Position numbers and translations under genes: made by a program. DNA of 64,000 nucleotides from Lomentospora prolificans (taxonomy: Eukaryota > Ascomycota > Sordariomycetes > Microascales > Microascaceae): assembly GCA_029532625.1 (NCBI GenBank), contig JARFXM010000008.1, forward strand, positions 1,178,001-1,242,000, written 5' to 3'. A model generated the notes under the pieces. The model did not search any database and was not told the DNA's origin. It saw nothing but the letters and a program-made list of their open reading frames with translations. Of the stretch, positions 36,092 to 46,736 are shown piece after piece; within the stretch, counting starts at the first letter, position 1, and every line of letters begins with the position of its first letter.

Positions 36092-39000
36092 ATGTTTTCG
36101 AATTCAAACGCCTATCTTGGCGGTAATAGCCAGCGGCCTGGTCAACAACAACAATATGGAAGTCAATTCGGAATGGGCACAGGGCCCCAGGGCCTAGGCC
36201 AATCTCAACCAGGCGGCCCCTTCGCTCCCCAACCGACGGGCTTCGGACAGGCTCCGCTGCAACAACAGTTTACGGGATATCCCATGGCTCCCCAAGCCAC
36301 GGGCATGCCCAAGCAGCAGCAACTTTCAATGCCCCTCCAGAATCAGTACACAGGGATGCCTGGCCCCGGCGGCTCGCAGGGCTTCCAGGCACCACCGCCG
36401 ATGCCGTCAATTCCGCAACAGTATCAACAGCAGTTCCAACAGCAGCAACAGCCGCCGCCGCAGCATCAACAGTTCCAGGCTCCCCAATTCCAGGTCTCAC
36501 AGCCGACTGGCTTCTCCTCTCCCAGCCAGCTGAATCCCGTAGCGCCTCCTCCGGCGGCCCCCGCGCCTGTACAAAAGCCTCAGCCTACAGGCTTCAGCGA
36601 GATGGCAGCCTCTTTCCAGACGGGAGCTTCGAAAGCCGCTGCTCCTGCTCCTCCACGAAAATCTACCAACAAAATCCCGAATATCAGGCTGTCCTTCATC
36701 ACTGCGCAGGATCAAGCCAAGTTTGAGACGCTGTTTAAGACCCAAGTTGGTGACTCTGCAACGACTATCTCCGGCGATAAAGCGCGCGACTTGCTATTGA
36801 GGTCTCGACTGGACGGTGATACCTTGTCACAAATCTGGTAAGTATTCACCTAGTTCGCGATGCGATCGAGCAGAGTCAACTACTGACGAACAAACTCCTG
36901 CAGGACTTTGGCCGATACTACGCGCTCCGGCCAGCTTCACTTCCCCGAGTTCGCTCTCGCTATGTACCTCTGCAATCTCAAACTTACTGGCAAGCAGCTT
37001 CCTCCGTCGCTTCCTGAGCATATTAAGAATGAGGTTTCGAGCATGGTAGACATCATCAACTTTAGTGTTGCTGAGGAGGCAGTGTCAGCACCCTCGGCCA
37101 ATGCGCCTGACTTCAACGCGAGGCAGAATACTGCATCACCTCCCGTGATCCATCAGCCTCAGCCGCAGGCTTCAAACTCGCAGCTTTTGCAGGCGCAGAT
37201 GACTGGTTTCCCTAGTCAGCAGACAGGATTTGGCCAACCTCAGGGCATGCAGCCGCAGCAAACTGGATACATGGGTATTTCGAACCCGCAAGCTACGGGA
37301 TACAATGGCCCGCGGCCTCCCATGCCGCCTCTGCCGACTGGCTTTGGCCAGAACTTGTCTGCTGGTATGGCGGCGCCTTTGAATGCGCAACCGACGGGCC
37401 GTCCCGGCCAGTGGGGGCTCGTCAACACTCCCGCCTCCGGCTTGCCCAATATTGATGCCCTTCAGGCTCGCATGATGCCTCAACAAGGCCGTGAGCAATC
37501 TAATTTCACCACCGCCGGGTTACAAGGCAACGCCGTGATTCCGTGGGCAATCACCAAGGATGAGAAGCATCGGTATGATAGCCTCTTCCGCGCCTGGGAT
37601 GGTATGAACAAGGGCTTCATCGCCGGCTCGCAGGCCATCGAGATCTTCGGCCAAAGTGGCTTGGAGAAGCCTGATCTTGAGCGCATCTGGACTCTGGCCG
37701 ACAGTGGTAACAAGGGCCGGTTGAACCTAGATGAGTTCGCTGTAGCCATGCATTTAATCTACAGAAAGCTGAACGGCTACCCCGTCCCTAATACTCTCCC
37801 TCCGGAACTCGTTCCTCCTTCGACCCGAAACATCAGCCAATCCATCGGTGCGATGAAGTCGATGCTCCACGAGGAGTCTGAGTTTAGAAAGAATTCGGGC
37901 GCCGCTTTGCTTCCGCAACGCACCGGCGTTAACTACGCCAAGTCTCACTCCCTCAGGGCCAACGCTGGGACTGCATTCGGCAGGAAGGACGCAACCAGTT
38001 TCAAGAATAACGATGACGACTTTGGCTACAAATCGAGCGCGCGCCGTAGGATTGGAACTAGCTCTCCTCGGCCCGATTCTCCTGCTTCCTCTGTTACCTC
38101 CAACGATGATCTCACTCTCGATCAGCTGAGGAAGAAGATCCGCGAGAAGCAAGTTCTTCTTGATGCCATCGATTTCACAGATGAAAAGAATAGCGAAGAA
38201 GATGATATGCTTGACAGAAGGGATCGCCGAGAGGCGGAAGAATTATACCGCCGCATCCGCAGGCTTCAAGAGGATATCGACGGGCACCCCGATTCGGTCT
38301 ACATCTCTGGCGACTCTGAAGCTGAGAGACGTGCTCTAAAGCGTCAACTTCAAAACTTGACTGATTGCATCCCCAAACTCGCCTCAGAGGTCCGCAAGAC
38401 CGAGAAGGCCATTGCCGATGCCCGAATGGAGTTGTTCCGACTGAAGGATGCTAAGGCCAACCCTGGCAGCGCAGCCGCAATTATTGGTACCGGACCGGGC
38501 GGCATGGTAACAGAATCTGACCGGCTCAAGGCTAGAGCTAGGGCGATGATGCAACAGCGAACCGCAGCGCTTACAGGCAAGAAGGTTGACGTGAGCAGTG
38601 ACGAGGATTCCGCTAAGCGCCTAGAGGAAGAAAGTCTCAAGACCAGAACTGAGAAGGAAAATAATGAACGCATGGTCCGCGATGTCGAGGACAGCGTTCG
38701 CGACTTCGCCAAGGGCCTCGAGGATACTCTAAAGGAAGGTGGTAGAGACTCGACAAGCGAACATGAGCGGCGTCGCTGGGAAGACGGTTTGGGTGTTGAG
38801 GACGAGGTTAGGGATTTCATTTTTGATTTGCAGCGTTCTAGCCGAGCCTCTCGCGTTCGATCCCAGGACACTCGAAGCACACGTGCCCCCGAGCCTATTT
38901 CCCGGTCTCAACCTGAGCCTCCTACGAGGCGCGACACCCCTCCGCGATCGACTGCGTCGCCTTCGACCACCTCTGGAGGTAATTCGTACTCGTCCTATAA

Positions 39001-40702
39001 GACGCCGGAGGAGCGAGCTGCATTCATTAAACAGCAAGCCGAACAGCGAATGGCTGAGAGGTTGGCTGCTCTTGGAATTAAGGCTCCTTCAAAGCCCGGA
39101 GAATCGGCTGCTCAGAGACTTGAACGGGAGAGGGCTGAGAAAGCCGCCAAGCTACGCCAAGCAGAAGAGGAAGACGCGCGCAGAGAGGCTGAACGCCAGG
39201 CGAGGCTTGCCGAGGAACAGGGGGTACCTCCTCCCGCTCCCGAGCCTGCTAAGGTAGAAGCCCGCAGGCCTCCTCCGCCTCCTTCTCGAAAGACTACCAG
39301 GGAACCCGCTTCTCAAGAGGCAGAAACCTCGCAAGAGTACGTTCAAGTTGTCCAATCCAGTCCGCTTTATTCCATTACTAAGCCTATATGTAGAGATGAC
39401 ACCGCCGGTGACAGGGACGAGCTTGCGCGTGAGAGAGAAGCAGCCGAAGCACGCCTAAAGGCTCTCGAGGAACAAGTGAGACAGAACAAGTTGAAGAAGG
39501 AAGAGGAGAAGCGGCGAAAGAAGGCTGCCCTAGCCGAGGGAAAGGAGCGGGAAGCTAAGGAACGAGAGGCGAAGGAGAAGGAGGCCAGGGAACGCGAGGC
39601 GAAGCTAGCCGCCGAGCGCGCGGAGTTCCAGAGACGAGAAGAGGAGCTCAGGCGCCAGCTCGAGGCAGAGGATGATGATTCTTCGTCCGACGAGGAAGGT
39701 CCTCAACAGATTACACCTGTCGAGTCCACTCCCACCCATGGTAGCCAGGAACTAGAGCGCTCAACTTCGTCTTCTCAACCTGCCGTCGTTGTCTCGCCTC
39801 CAGCGGTCACGCCATCCGCGGATACCGAAAGCAAGAACCCCTGGTTCAAGATGATGGCACAGTCATCAACTTCAACACCTACGGCTGAGGTGCAGCAGCC
39901 TAGCGCGCCCGCGCCGCTTGCGCCTGCGCCGCTTGCGCCTGCGCCTGCACCCGCACCGGCATCCGCAGAATCGACCAACCCCTTCCACCGAATGGCCCAG
40001 CAAGGCCAGTCGTCTGCACCATTCGTGCCCGGCCCTACCATCTCGCGCAAGCGTGACGACGATGATGACGGTTGGGGTTCCGATAACGGCGAGGACTCAG
40101 ATGATGAATCCGACGACGGGCGCCCGGGCGGTACTAAGGCCGCACAGCTCGCCCAGATGCTTTTCGGTGCAATGGGGCCCCCTCGACCTCTCTCTGCTAC
40201 CGGTGACAAAACTACATCCCCCCCTCCAGCAGCAGAGACCTCCTCGCCACCGCCCGCACCTCCGCTTCCACCTGCATCAGCACCGCCGGCCCCCGTCGCG
40301 GATGAGTCCCCTAGTGCTCCTCCTCCTGCTCCTCCTCTTCCCCCACCAGTGCCCACGGATGCCCCGGCTGCTTCACCACCTCCCACTCCACCTCTTCCTC
40401 CTACTTCTGCTCCCGCAGCTCCTCCGCCGCCGCCACCCCCCATGCCAGACTCAGGTTCTCCGGCTCCCGCGGGTCCGCCTCCTCCACCTCCTCTCCCCAA
40501 CATGGGTGCTCCGGCGCCCCCCGGACCTCCTCCGGCGCCGCCTATGCCTAGCCTTGGAGGCGGAGGCGACGCCCCAGCTGCGCCCCCAGCCGGAGGCCGG
40601 CCGGCAGGTTTCTTGGGCGAGATCCAGGCTGGTAAGGCCCTGAGGAAAACTACAACTAAAGACAAGAGCGGCTCAGCACTTGCCGGTCGTGTCTTGGATT
40701 GA
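36092..40702 (+). CDS. pan1: actin cytoskeleton-regulatory complex protein PAN1 (about 1495 aa)
   Basis: Exons: 36092-36837, 36904-39336 and 39394-40702; the second intron (39337-39393) is stop-free and of length 3n, so the frame also reads through it. PAN1 is an endocytic scaffold that activates Arp2/3 at cortical actin patches, with End3 and Sla1. The N terminus is Gln/Pro-rich with many QxTG repeats (LQAQMTG, FPSQQTG, MQPQQTG), which match Ark1/Prk1 kinase sites. EH domain 1 (about 195-290) is split by intron 1 (DGDTLSQIW then TLADTTRSGQLHFPEF). EH domain 2 is at about 460-555 (RYDSLFRAWDGMNKGFIAGS, LADSGNKGRLNLDEFAVAMH). Coiled coils follow at about 640-760 and 1065-1150. A proline-rich region and a C-terminal WH2 motif (FLGEIQAGKALRKT) end the protein. 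The start is the second in-frame ATG (MFSNSNAYLGGN); the upstream one lies in the leader. Confidence 0.95.
39337..39393 (+). other. probable 57-nt stop-free intron inside PAN1
   Basis: Donor GTACGT and acceptor ATGTAG with a TACTAAG branch-like site 15-20 bases upstream. Reading through it adds 19 residues (YVQVVQSSPLYSITKPICR), which are hydrophobic and unlike the charged context. Removing it gives SQEDDTAGDRDE. Confidence 0.7.
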
Positions 40703-41405
40703 GGTACCATCGTAGTCCGGGATGGTGGGTCGATCATCTAGCAAAGCAAGCGGGCAACAAAACAAGGAGGACAGACAATGATCAGCCACGGCGAACGTAC
40801 GCGTGGGCCCCCGATAATGGATTGCCAGACAATTGGTTTACACCCCCTCCTCTTGTATCTACTTCTGAACGTTTTTTTTTTTTCTTTTCCTTTTATCCCC
40901 TCTTTGCTTAGAGATGCCTAGGTGTAGTTTGAAGAAAACCATTCTGTTATAATTCACCGCGTACCTGCAAGAAGGTGATGTCTCGTTCGGCACGCTGGTC
41001 AGGGTTGGACGTGTCAACACACCAACCAATCTTGGTATCGGTACACCCGTGATGTCTTAGGACATACAACCCGCCATCTTTAAACAAGATTTTTCTAGCA
41101 TCGGCTCAGCACGTCCTATAATGGAACGCCAGCTGGAGGATCTATCCCCGGTCTTTTGATATCTTGACTTCAGTCTGTTTCTCGTTCCTGGAGCTCAGGC
41201 AGACACTCTACTCTCGTTTGAAAACTCAGACCAGTCGGCTAACTACAGGAGAGCGGGGAAAGGTCGTATGCGGATCGGCTATACTTGTACACTGGTGCGA
41301 GTAGAAGGGGAGGAGGAGGGGAAAGCTTCGGAGCGTTGACGTGGCTCCCCCGGATCTCCCTTGCATAATATCGGTGCCGCGTATGGGCTAGAGGAGATGG
41401 GGGGC

Positions 41406-41425
41406 TTTTTTTTTTTTTTTTTTTT
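41406..41425. repeat. T20 homopolymer
   Basis: An uninterrupted run of 20 T on the plus strand in the gene-free region. Confidence 0.9.
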
Positions 41426-42044
41426 CTCGTGTAGGCCGTCTGTTTCGCCCGTGAATGGAGATGAAAGCAAAGCCTTAGCCTTCCACTCCTACGTTCCCGA
41501 CGCAAAACGCTCCCCGTACCATTTCACTGCTGTGTTTTTGCCACGGCAAGGCAGAACGGCAGAGGAGGGGGAGTGCGTTAATCGGTACATCTTGCACGAC
41601 CCTGTCTGCATGTGCTCACCCGCCTTGGTTTCGAGACAATCGAGGAAATTATTTTGAAACAGAGTTTGCCAGACGAAACTTATACGAAGGGTGTCGAGCC
41701 GAGGGAGGAGGGATCTCTGGGGTTAAGTTAGGAATGGAGAGAAACTTTCTTTTTTTCTCTTTTCTGCTTCGTCTTCTTCCTTGTTGGGTTGATTACGGAT
41801 CTGCACACTTTGCCTCTCCATCTTTATTTTATTTTATTTTCTTTCCCCTTTTTTTTTGTCCCTCCCGGGTTGGAATCAGTGATAGATTTTGTCTCGTAGG
41901 ATCGTCGTTCGATTCCTGGTGGAGTCCAGCTGAGAGAAACCGCGAGTTACGAGTGGACCTATCGTCCATAGTCTATCCCTCGACTGTATTAGCTGACATG
42001 GAGCCAAATAGGGCGCAAGAAGCATCATTGATGTGGGAAGAATT

Positions 42045-42061
42045 AAAAAAAAAAAAAAAAA
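42045..42061. repeat. A17 homopolymer
   Basis: An uninterrupted run of 17 A on the plus strand. Confidence 0.9.
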
Positions 42062-42700
42062 TGGAGCAAGAATAAAACCAGGTGGGGCATTTCATGAATT
42101 GCGATCTCTACGAACAGGCTAGAGAAGTAGTTGATGTCATCATCACGGAACAAAGGCCAGGAGCGCGACCAAAAAGCCTGGAAATTGAAGTGACCAAGCC
42201 GATCATCATGGTATCAATGAAAAATGCGTCTTCTTCCAAAAAAAAAAAATATACTTCTGACTTCGGTCCACGGTTCTAGACTACATGAGTCCAAGTCCTT
42301 GTGGAGGCAAGTTCCGACCTGCAACACAAAGTCGAGGACCTGTTCGGTCGAGTGATATCGATACTCTCACCTTCTAGCTCCGATTTGCAAGGATATTCCA
42401 TATGGGGAACTCGGGACATGAAGGGCTCGCTTCCCAGATGTTCCCTCGTCTCTCTCCTCATGGCGTGATATGCTTGGTTTGTGTTCAGCCATCCGGCAAC
42501 TGCCTCCTAAACGTGATACAAGGCGGAGGGTGCGCGGCACCTCGGTACGGTCACTTTATAGCCCGTCCTTCGTACTGTTCAACCTTCTCTTTCGCGCCTT
42601 TAACTGGCGCAGAGCGCGAGATAAACTCGAAGGAGGTGCCCAATACTGGACATGGAAAGTACGGAATGGGAACACATCCGTCATCGCCGGCGCAAGCCAC

Positions 42701-42726
42701 AAAAAAAAAAAAAAAAAAAAAAAAAA
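42701..42726. repeat. A26 homopolymer
   Basis: An uninterrupted run of 26 A on the plus strand. It is the longest A tract in the window. Confidence 0.9.
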
Positions 42727-43582
42727 GGACCCGAGGAAACCGAAGTAGTTCGATCGCAAAGGCCACTATCAAATGCGACTGCGGCTAGGGTGGCCTAGTT
42801 TCGACGCATAAAGATCTAAAGTGGTCATGGGTCTATAATGGCAGGGGTTTCCCTCCCCTTCTCGGAGTGCCCTCTTGACGTGGCTCTTCGACATGGGATG
42901 AGGAAGCGAACGCATCTGACAGCCTGGCTTCTATTGGATATGATTGTCGATTGAGGTTCTCAGCTTCGGCATATCACGCCAGTCCCGGCGTCTCAGACTT
43001 CACAGATGTCCCACCCCAAGCGCTCAACCGGCTTCGATCGCAACTGTTGAAAGATCGGTGACGAAACGGCGCTGATGAGAGATAGCATCCGAAACACCTG
43101 GGGCAGTCATGGAGAGGCCGCTCTGGTGTTGAAGGGTCTTGAGCGTGCTGGAGTCTAAAGGAAATTTAGAGCTTGGAGAAGTGGATCGACATTTCATGGT
43201 CAATTACCGTGAACCGTGCGTAGGGTACTTCACCCCGTTGAGAAGCCCAATGTTTCATCGCCAGGAATAAGACACAGTTGGAGGCTATCGAACGAACTAC
43301 GCGGGTACAAGAAATTTTAGCGGTGCTCCTAAACTGGGCTGAATGCGCGAGAGATCGCGCCGGCAGTGCCTGAGAGTACTTGATCCAATTAGTGGGTCTC
43401 TCCAGGCCTCAGGTACCCGTCCAGACTCTCAAGGTGGTCTGAACCGGCCAACCACGAAGAGGCTTGGCCAGGATCTGACCAGTCCAAACCAGGGATAAAT
43501 TCCTCCGAGCTTTCGAATGATGCCCCTTCCCACCCCGCCCTGCCGATCGCAGTCTTTAATTGGCTGCGTCCTACCGTTCGAC

Positions 43583-43615
43583 TTTCGCGTTTCAAAACAA
43601 CGCGTGTTGACGCGT
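43583..43615. promoter_or_regulatory. MCB/SCB-like (MBF/SBF) binding-site cluster
   Basis: Within 33 bases lie TTTCGCG (43583-43589, the complement of the SCB core CGCGAAA, also E2F-like) and two ACGCGT MCB elements (43600-43605 and 43610-43615). The motifs are read directly. Their use is an inference from yeast and fission yeast G1/S promoters. About 70-220 bases downstream on the plus strand the sequence becomes T/C-rich, like a core promoter. Confidence 0.5.
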
Positions 43616-43810
43616 CGATAGGTTCTGACTTCATTCAACTTGTGGCCGCTTGTGAAGACCACAACCGAACCCGCGAGGCGCCCGAATTTTCCACGTTTTT
43701 CAGGTTCCAGTTTTCATTTTCACTCATCCTCGCACTCTCTTGCCATTGGCTCATCACGCTTTTGGCTCTCGCACATTTTTTCATCCCCCCTCCTTTTTTT
43801 CTTTCTTTTT

Positions 43811-43842
43811 TTTTTTATTTTATTTTATTTTATTTTATTTTA
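43811..43842. repeat. (TTTTA)n pentanucleotide repeat
   Basis: About five to six perfect units of TTTTA following a T-rich run. A shorter three-unit copy occurs near 41,826-41,841. Confidence 0.85.
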
Positions 43843-46541
43843 AATCATTTCTTTTCTTCCTATTAGTGCGTGTGCGACCGAGTTTTGCCTTCGTCGGGCG
43901 TTGTCGGGCGCTACGTTAATACTGTATGTACCTTAGTAGTGCGTTGTGATAAGAGAAAATGAGGGCTGGGGCTGGATCTCAGGTGGCGAACTTGTTGCAC
44001 GGTCTGGCGTAGTCCGTACTCCCGTACCCTGTTCCGTATCGATTTCCTATCTGTTCCTCTTCTACCTTCGTACACTCAAAACAAGGTGCATAAGTGGCGT
44101 CGGGACGAAACTTGTTGGGACCAGAATGATGCGGCCATTTCCTTTGGCGATTCCCTTTCGATGGGGGGCCGGGAGTAACAACTAGCAAGTATCGGGTATT
44201 TCTGGCTCGGTACAGGTCCAGATCAACCATTTACCTCGATTTGAAGAGGTAGATGTTTGAGCTTCACCCGGCCGAGATAGATTACGTCGTAGTATATCCC
44301 TGAACGGGAGGGAAGATGCCCAAGTGGATGCTGCATGAGGGCTCTAAAAAGCTTGCATTAATACACCGCGTTGTTCCTATTTGTCGACGGGGCCGGCCGA
44401 GCGTACCAGTGAGCAGGTTACAGTAGTTCCTAATCACCGAGAGTCGTATGGGTATATACTTCGTACTTGTGCGGTTAAGGCCCACAGCTGGCTGGCTTGT
44501 GATATTTTGCCGGAAACCAAGCTCGATGAGACCCCGCAAGTGGTCCAGTATATCTAGAAGTGCGCTGACCGTCTGGCAGGGTACGCAGCCCTCATTTGAT
44601 CCTCGTTGGGTGTGGCCGGGCCTTGGGTTTCGGCGGTTCCAGGACCAGCTAGCCAGTGACTAGCGCTATCGAAACCAGAAGCCAGCCAGCGACAATGATA
44701 ATGAGTCGTTATCCACTGTACAAGTACAACTATAATGTACCACTGCTGGCTGTACTCCAAGCATCAATGATCAATCCATCTCAACTCGTGTAGTTTATGA
44801 TCCGATGCTAGTACTGCGAGGCGCGCTAGCTTCGTGCCAATTCTTGCATATTGATGCCTATGCCTTGTCCAGCCGCCGATCTTGCGAGTGGAGGCCTTCG
44901 ATGGCTTCCCCCGGATCCAGACTAGTGATGGCCTGGAGGTCATGTCGGGAGTCCAGCTTCAATGTTGCTGCGCCGAAGAAGGACAAGACTCTATGGACTC
45001 ACCAACCTGAGACCATGAATTAATTCAACCACTCTAACTCTGGAAACAAAATGAAGATGACTTTTCGTCGACCTTGGTGGATAGTCGCTCGGTTCTCACT
45101 TCTCTGATCATCTCTCAAGCGAAAAGTATTGTCTAGGAATTGCTCTCGGACCATCTCGTCTGGTCTTTTCCTGAGCCTGCAATTCACGTCCAAGAGGGAA
45201 GCCCACCGACGACGGTGGCGCCGGTACCACACGTCGTGACCCTGCCCGTCGCTCTTGCGAGACGCGCATCAAATTGAAACCCCTCATCTCCTGCTCTCAA
45301 GCCTCTGCCAGCCCGTGTCTAGATTGGGCCATTACACCCTTCCTCTGTCACACTCTTCCTTCAACAGATAGCTTCGCCCTTCGAATAAGCCCTTGGTCTT
45401 CCCCCCACCCCTGTCCGCTGACAGCTTGCATGCACCAAGATCCATTCGACCAACTGTAGCCCACATTACACGGTATCCCTGCAGCTCCTTTCGTGTCAAC
45501 CCGCGCTCCTATCAGCCAATCCATGTGCATGGGCGGCCTAACCGAGTAGCGATTCGTCTCCACCTCCGTGCCAGGACATGCACTGAAATTGAGAAAGGTG
45601 TGGCTCTTCATTCGAGACCTAGAACGAGACTGGTTGGCCGGAACCCCAAAGACCGACCACAAGAGCCTACCTTGGTCGGGTCGTGTCCGTGAATCGTTGG
45701 TACGACACAATGTAGTACATCCGTTTGATATGAGTGGATTGAAGTTGCTGAGCTGGCACCCGTACATTTCCACCCATTATCCCAAGCCTCTATGCCTTGG
45801 CACCAGACAAGAGGGGCCCTGGCTCCGTTTGCCTTTTTCTACTGGTCAAGTCTAGGTCAAGGACTTCGATGAGGTACAAGAGTCACGCACTCATACTGAG
45901 AGGAGAAGTCGAGGCCAGGTGCTAGGCATTAGTCGGAGCTTGATGCACTCCAGAGCCCTACCCAGTATCCACACCCTCATGCGTCCACCTATAAACTAGA
46001 GCACCTACACTACGGTACAGTGTGGAACTGCTCGCCAGCTGGCTTTCTGTAGGCCTAGTCACGTACAGTACCTGCTAGAACCCCCGGCCGTACTAGCACT
46101 GGGCCTGTCTCTTTCTGCCGCGCCTCTTTTTTCCTCTTCACGTCAGCTTCCCACCTTCCATTCCAATTCCACCCAATTCCTACCCTTCCCCTCTCCCATA
46201 TACCTCATTCCTCCCCCTTCAGCACGCTTTCTTGCTTGTCACTCTCACTTCCCCTCTCCAATATCATTCTCTCTCCTCCTTTCCACTTGTTCGCCCCTGC
46301 CTCTTTTCTTTCTTGTCCAATTGCTCAACATCGATTACGGAATATCTACCCCTTTCGGGAGCACCCAGCTCTTGCCGAACTGCTTGCCTCACCTCCTGCT
46401 CGACGCGTTGAGGACAGCATCATACTTCCGCTGCTGGGCAGTCACACCAAATTGACCGACTTGACCCATATCGAACGCTCTGAAAAGTGAAGCATCGGTT
46501 TCCTCAATATCGTGGATCGGTAGCTAGACGGACTTAGCAAG

Positions 46542-46610
46542 GTATGTTCAATCACTTCACTGCCTTCATCAAGTCACCAACACGCTACTTCGTGTGTCTC
46601 CTCTCCTCAG
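46542..46610 (+). other. probable 5' UTR intron of the fork head gene
   Basis: Donor AAG|GTATGT and acceptor CTCTCCTCAG, 69 nt, ending 126 bases before the fork head ATG. The sequence upstream is a pyrimidine-rich promoter. Confidence 0.55.
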
Positions 46611-46736
46611 ATCCCTTGGTTACCCATCGAGTTCTATGGTGGGATGGGGCCTGACAGAATAATCTCGTAGGTCTCGACGTGTCCTAGTATCTGCATCGTC
46701 CTTCCGAAGCATCTCCATTCGTAAAACGCGGCCAAA

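Larger units (their letters stand above)
40703..46736. other. 6-kb gene-free region upstream of the fork head gene
   Basis: No coding gene can be supported on either strand: frames are short, overlap each other and several run through homopolymers. It holds the PAN1 3' UTR, T20 at 41406-41425, A17 at 42045-42061, A26 at 42701-42726, a (TTTTA)n stretch at 43811-43842, an MCB/SCB-like cluster at 43583-43615 and a strongly pyrimidine-rich stretch at 46110-46330 that looks like the fork head promoter. A long promoter or leader, or a non-coding transcript, are possible readings. Confidence 0.55.

Noticed and set aside
39775..40737. A 320-codon minus-strand Gly-rich frame opposite the PAN1 C terminus
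   Set aside because: Antisense of the proline-rich region (CCN codons read as Gly); PAN1 explains the sequence fully.
41870..42061. Possible tRNA-derived SINE: B-box-like GTTCGATTCC near 41,909 followed by A17
   Set aside because: No A-box fits upstream, no tRNA-like stems form and no target-site duplication is visible; chance match.
45348..45773. A 141-codon minus-strand frame in the gene-free region
   Set aside because: Composition is not protein-like, there is no plausible splicing to further exons, and a plus-strand frame of similar length overlaps it.
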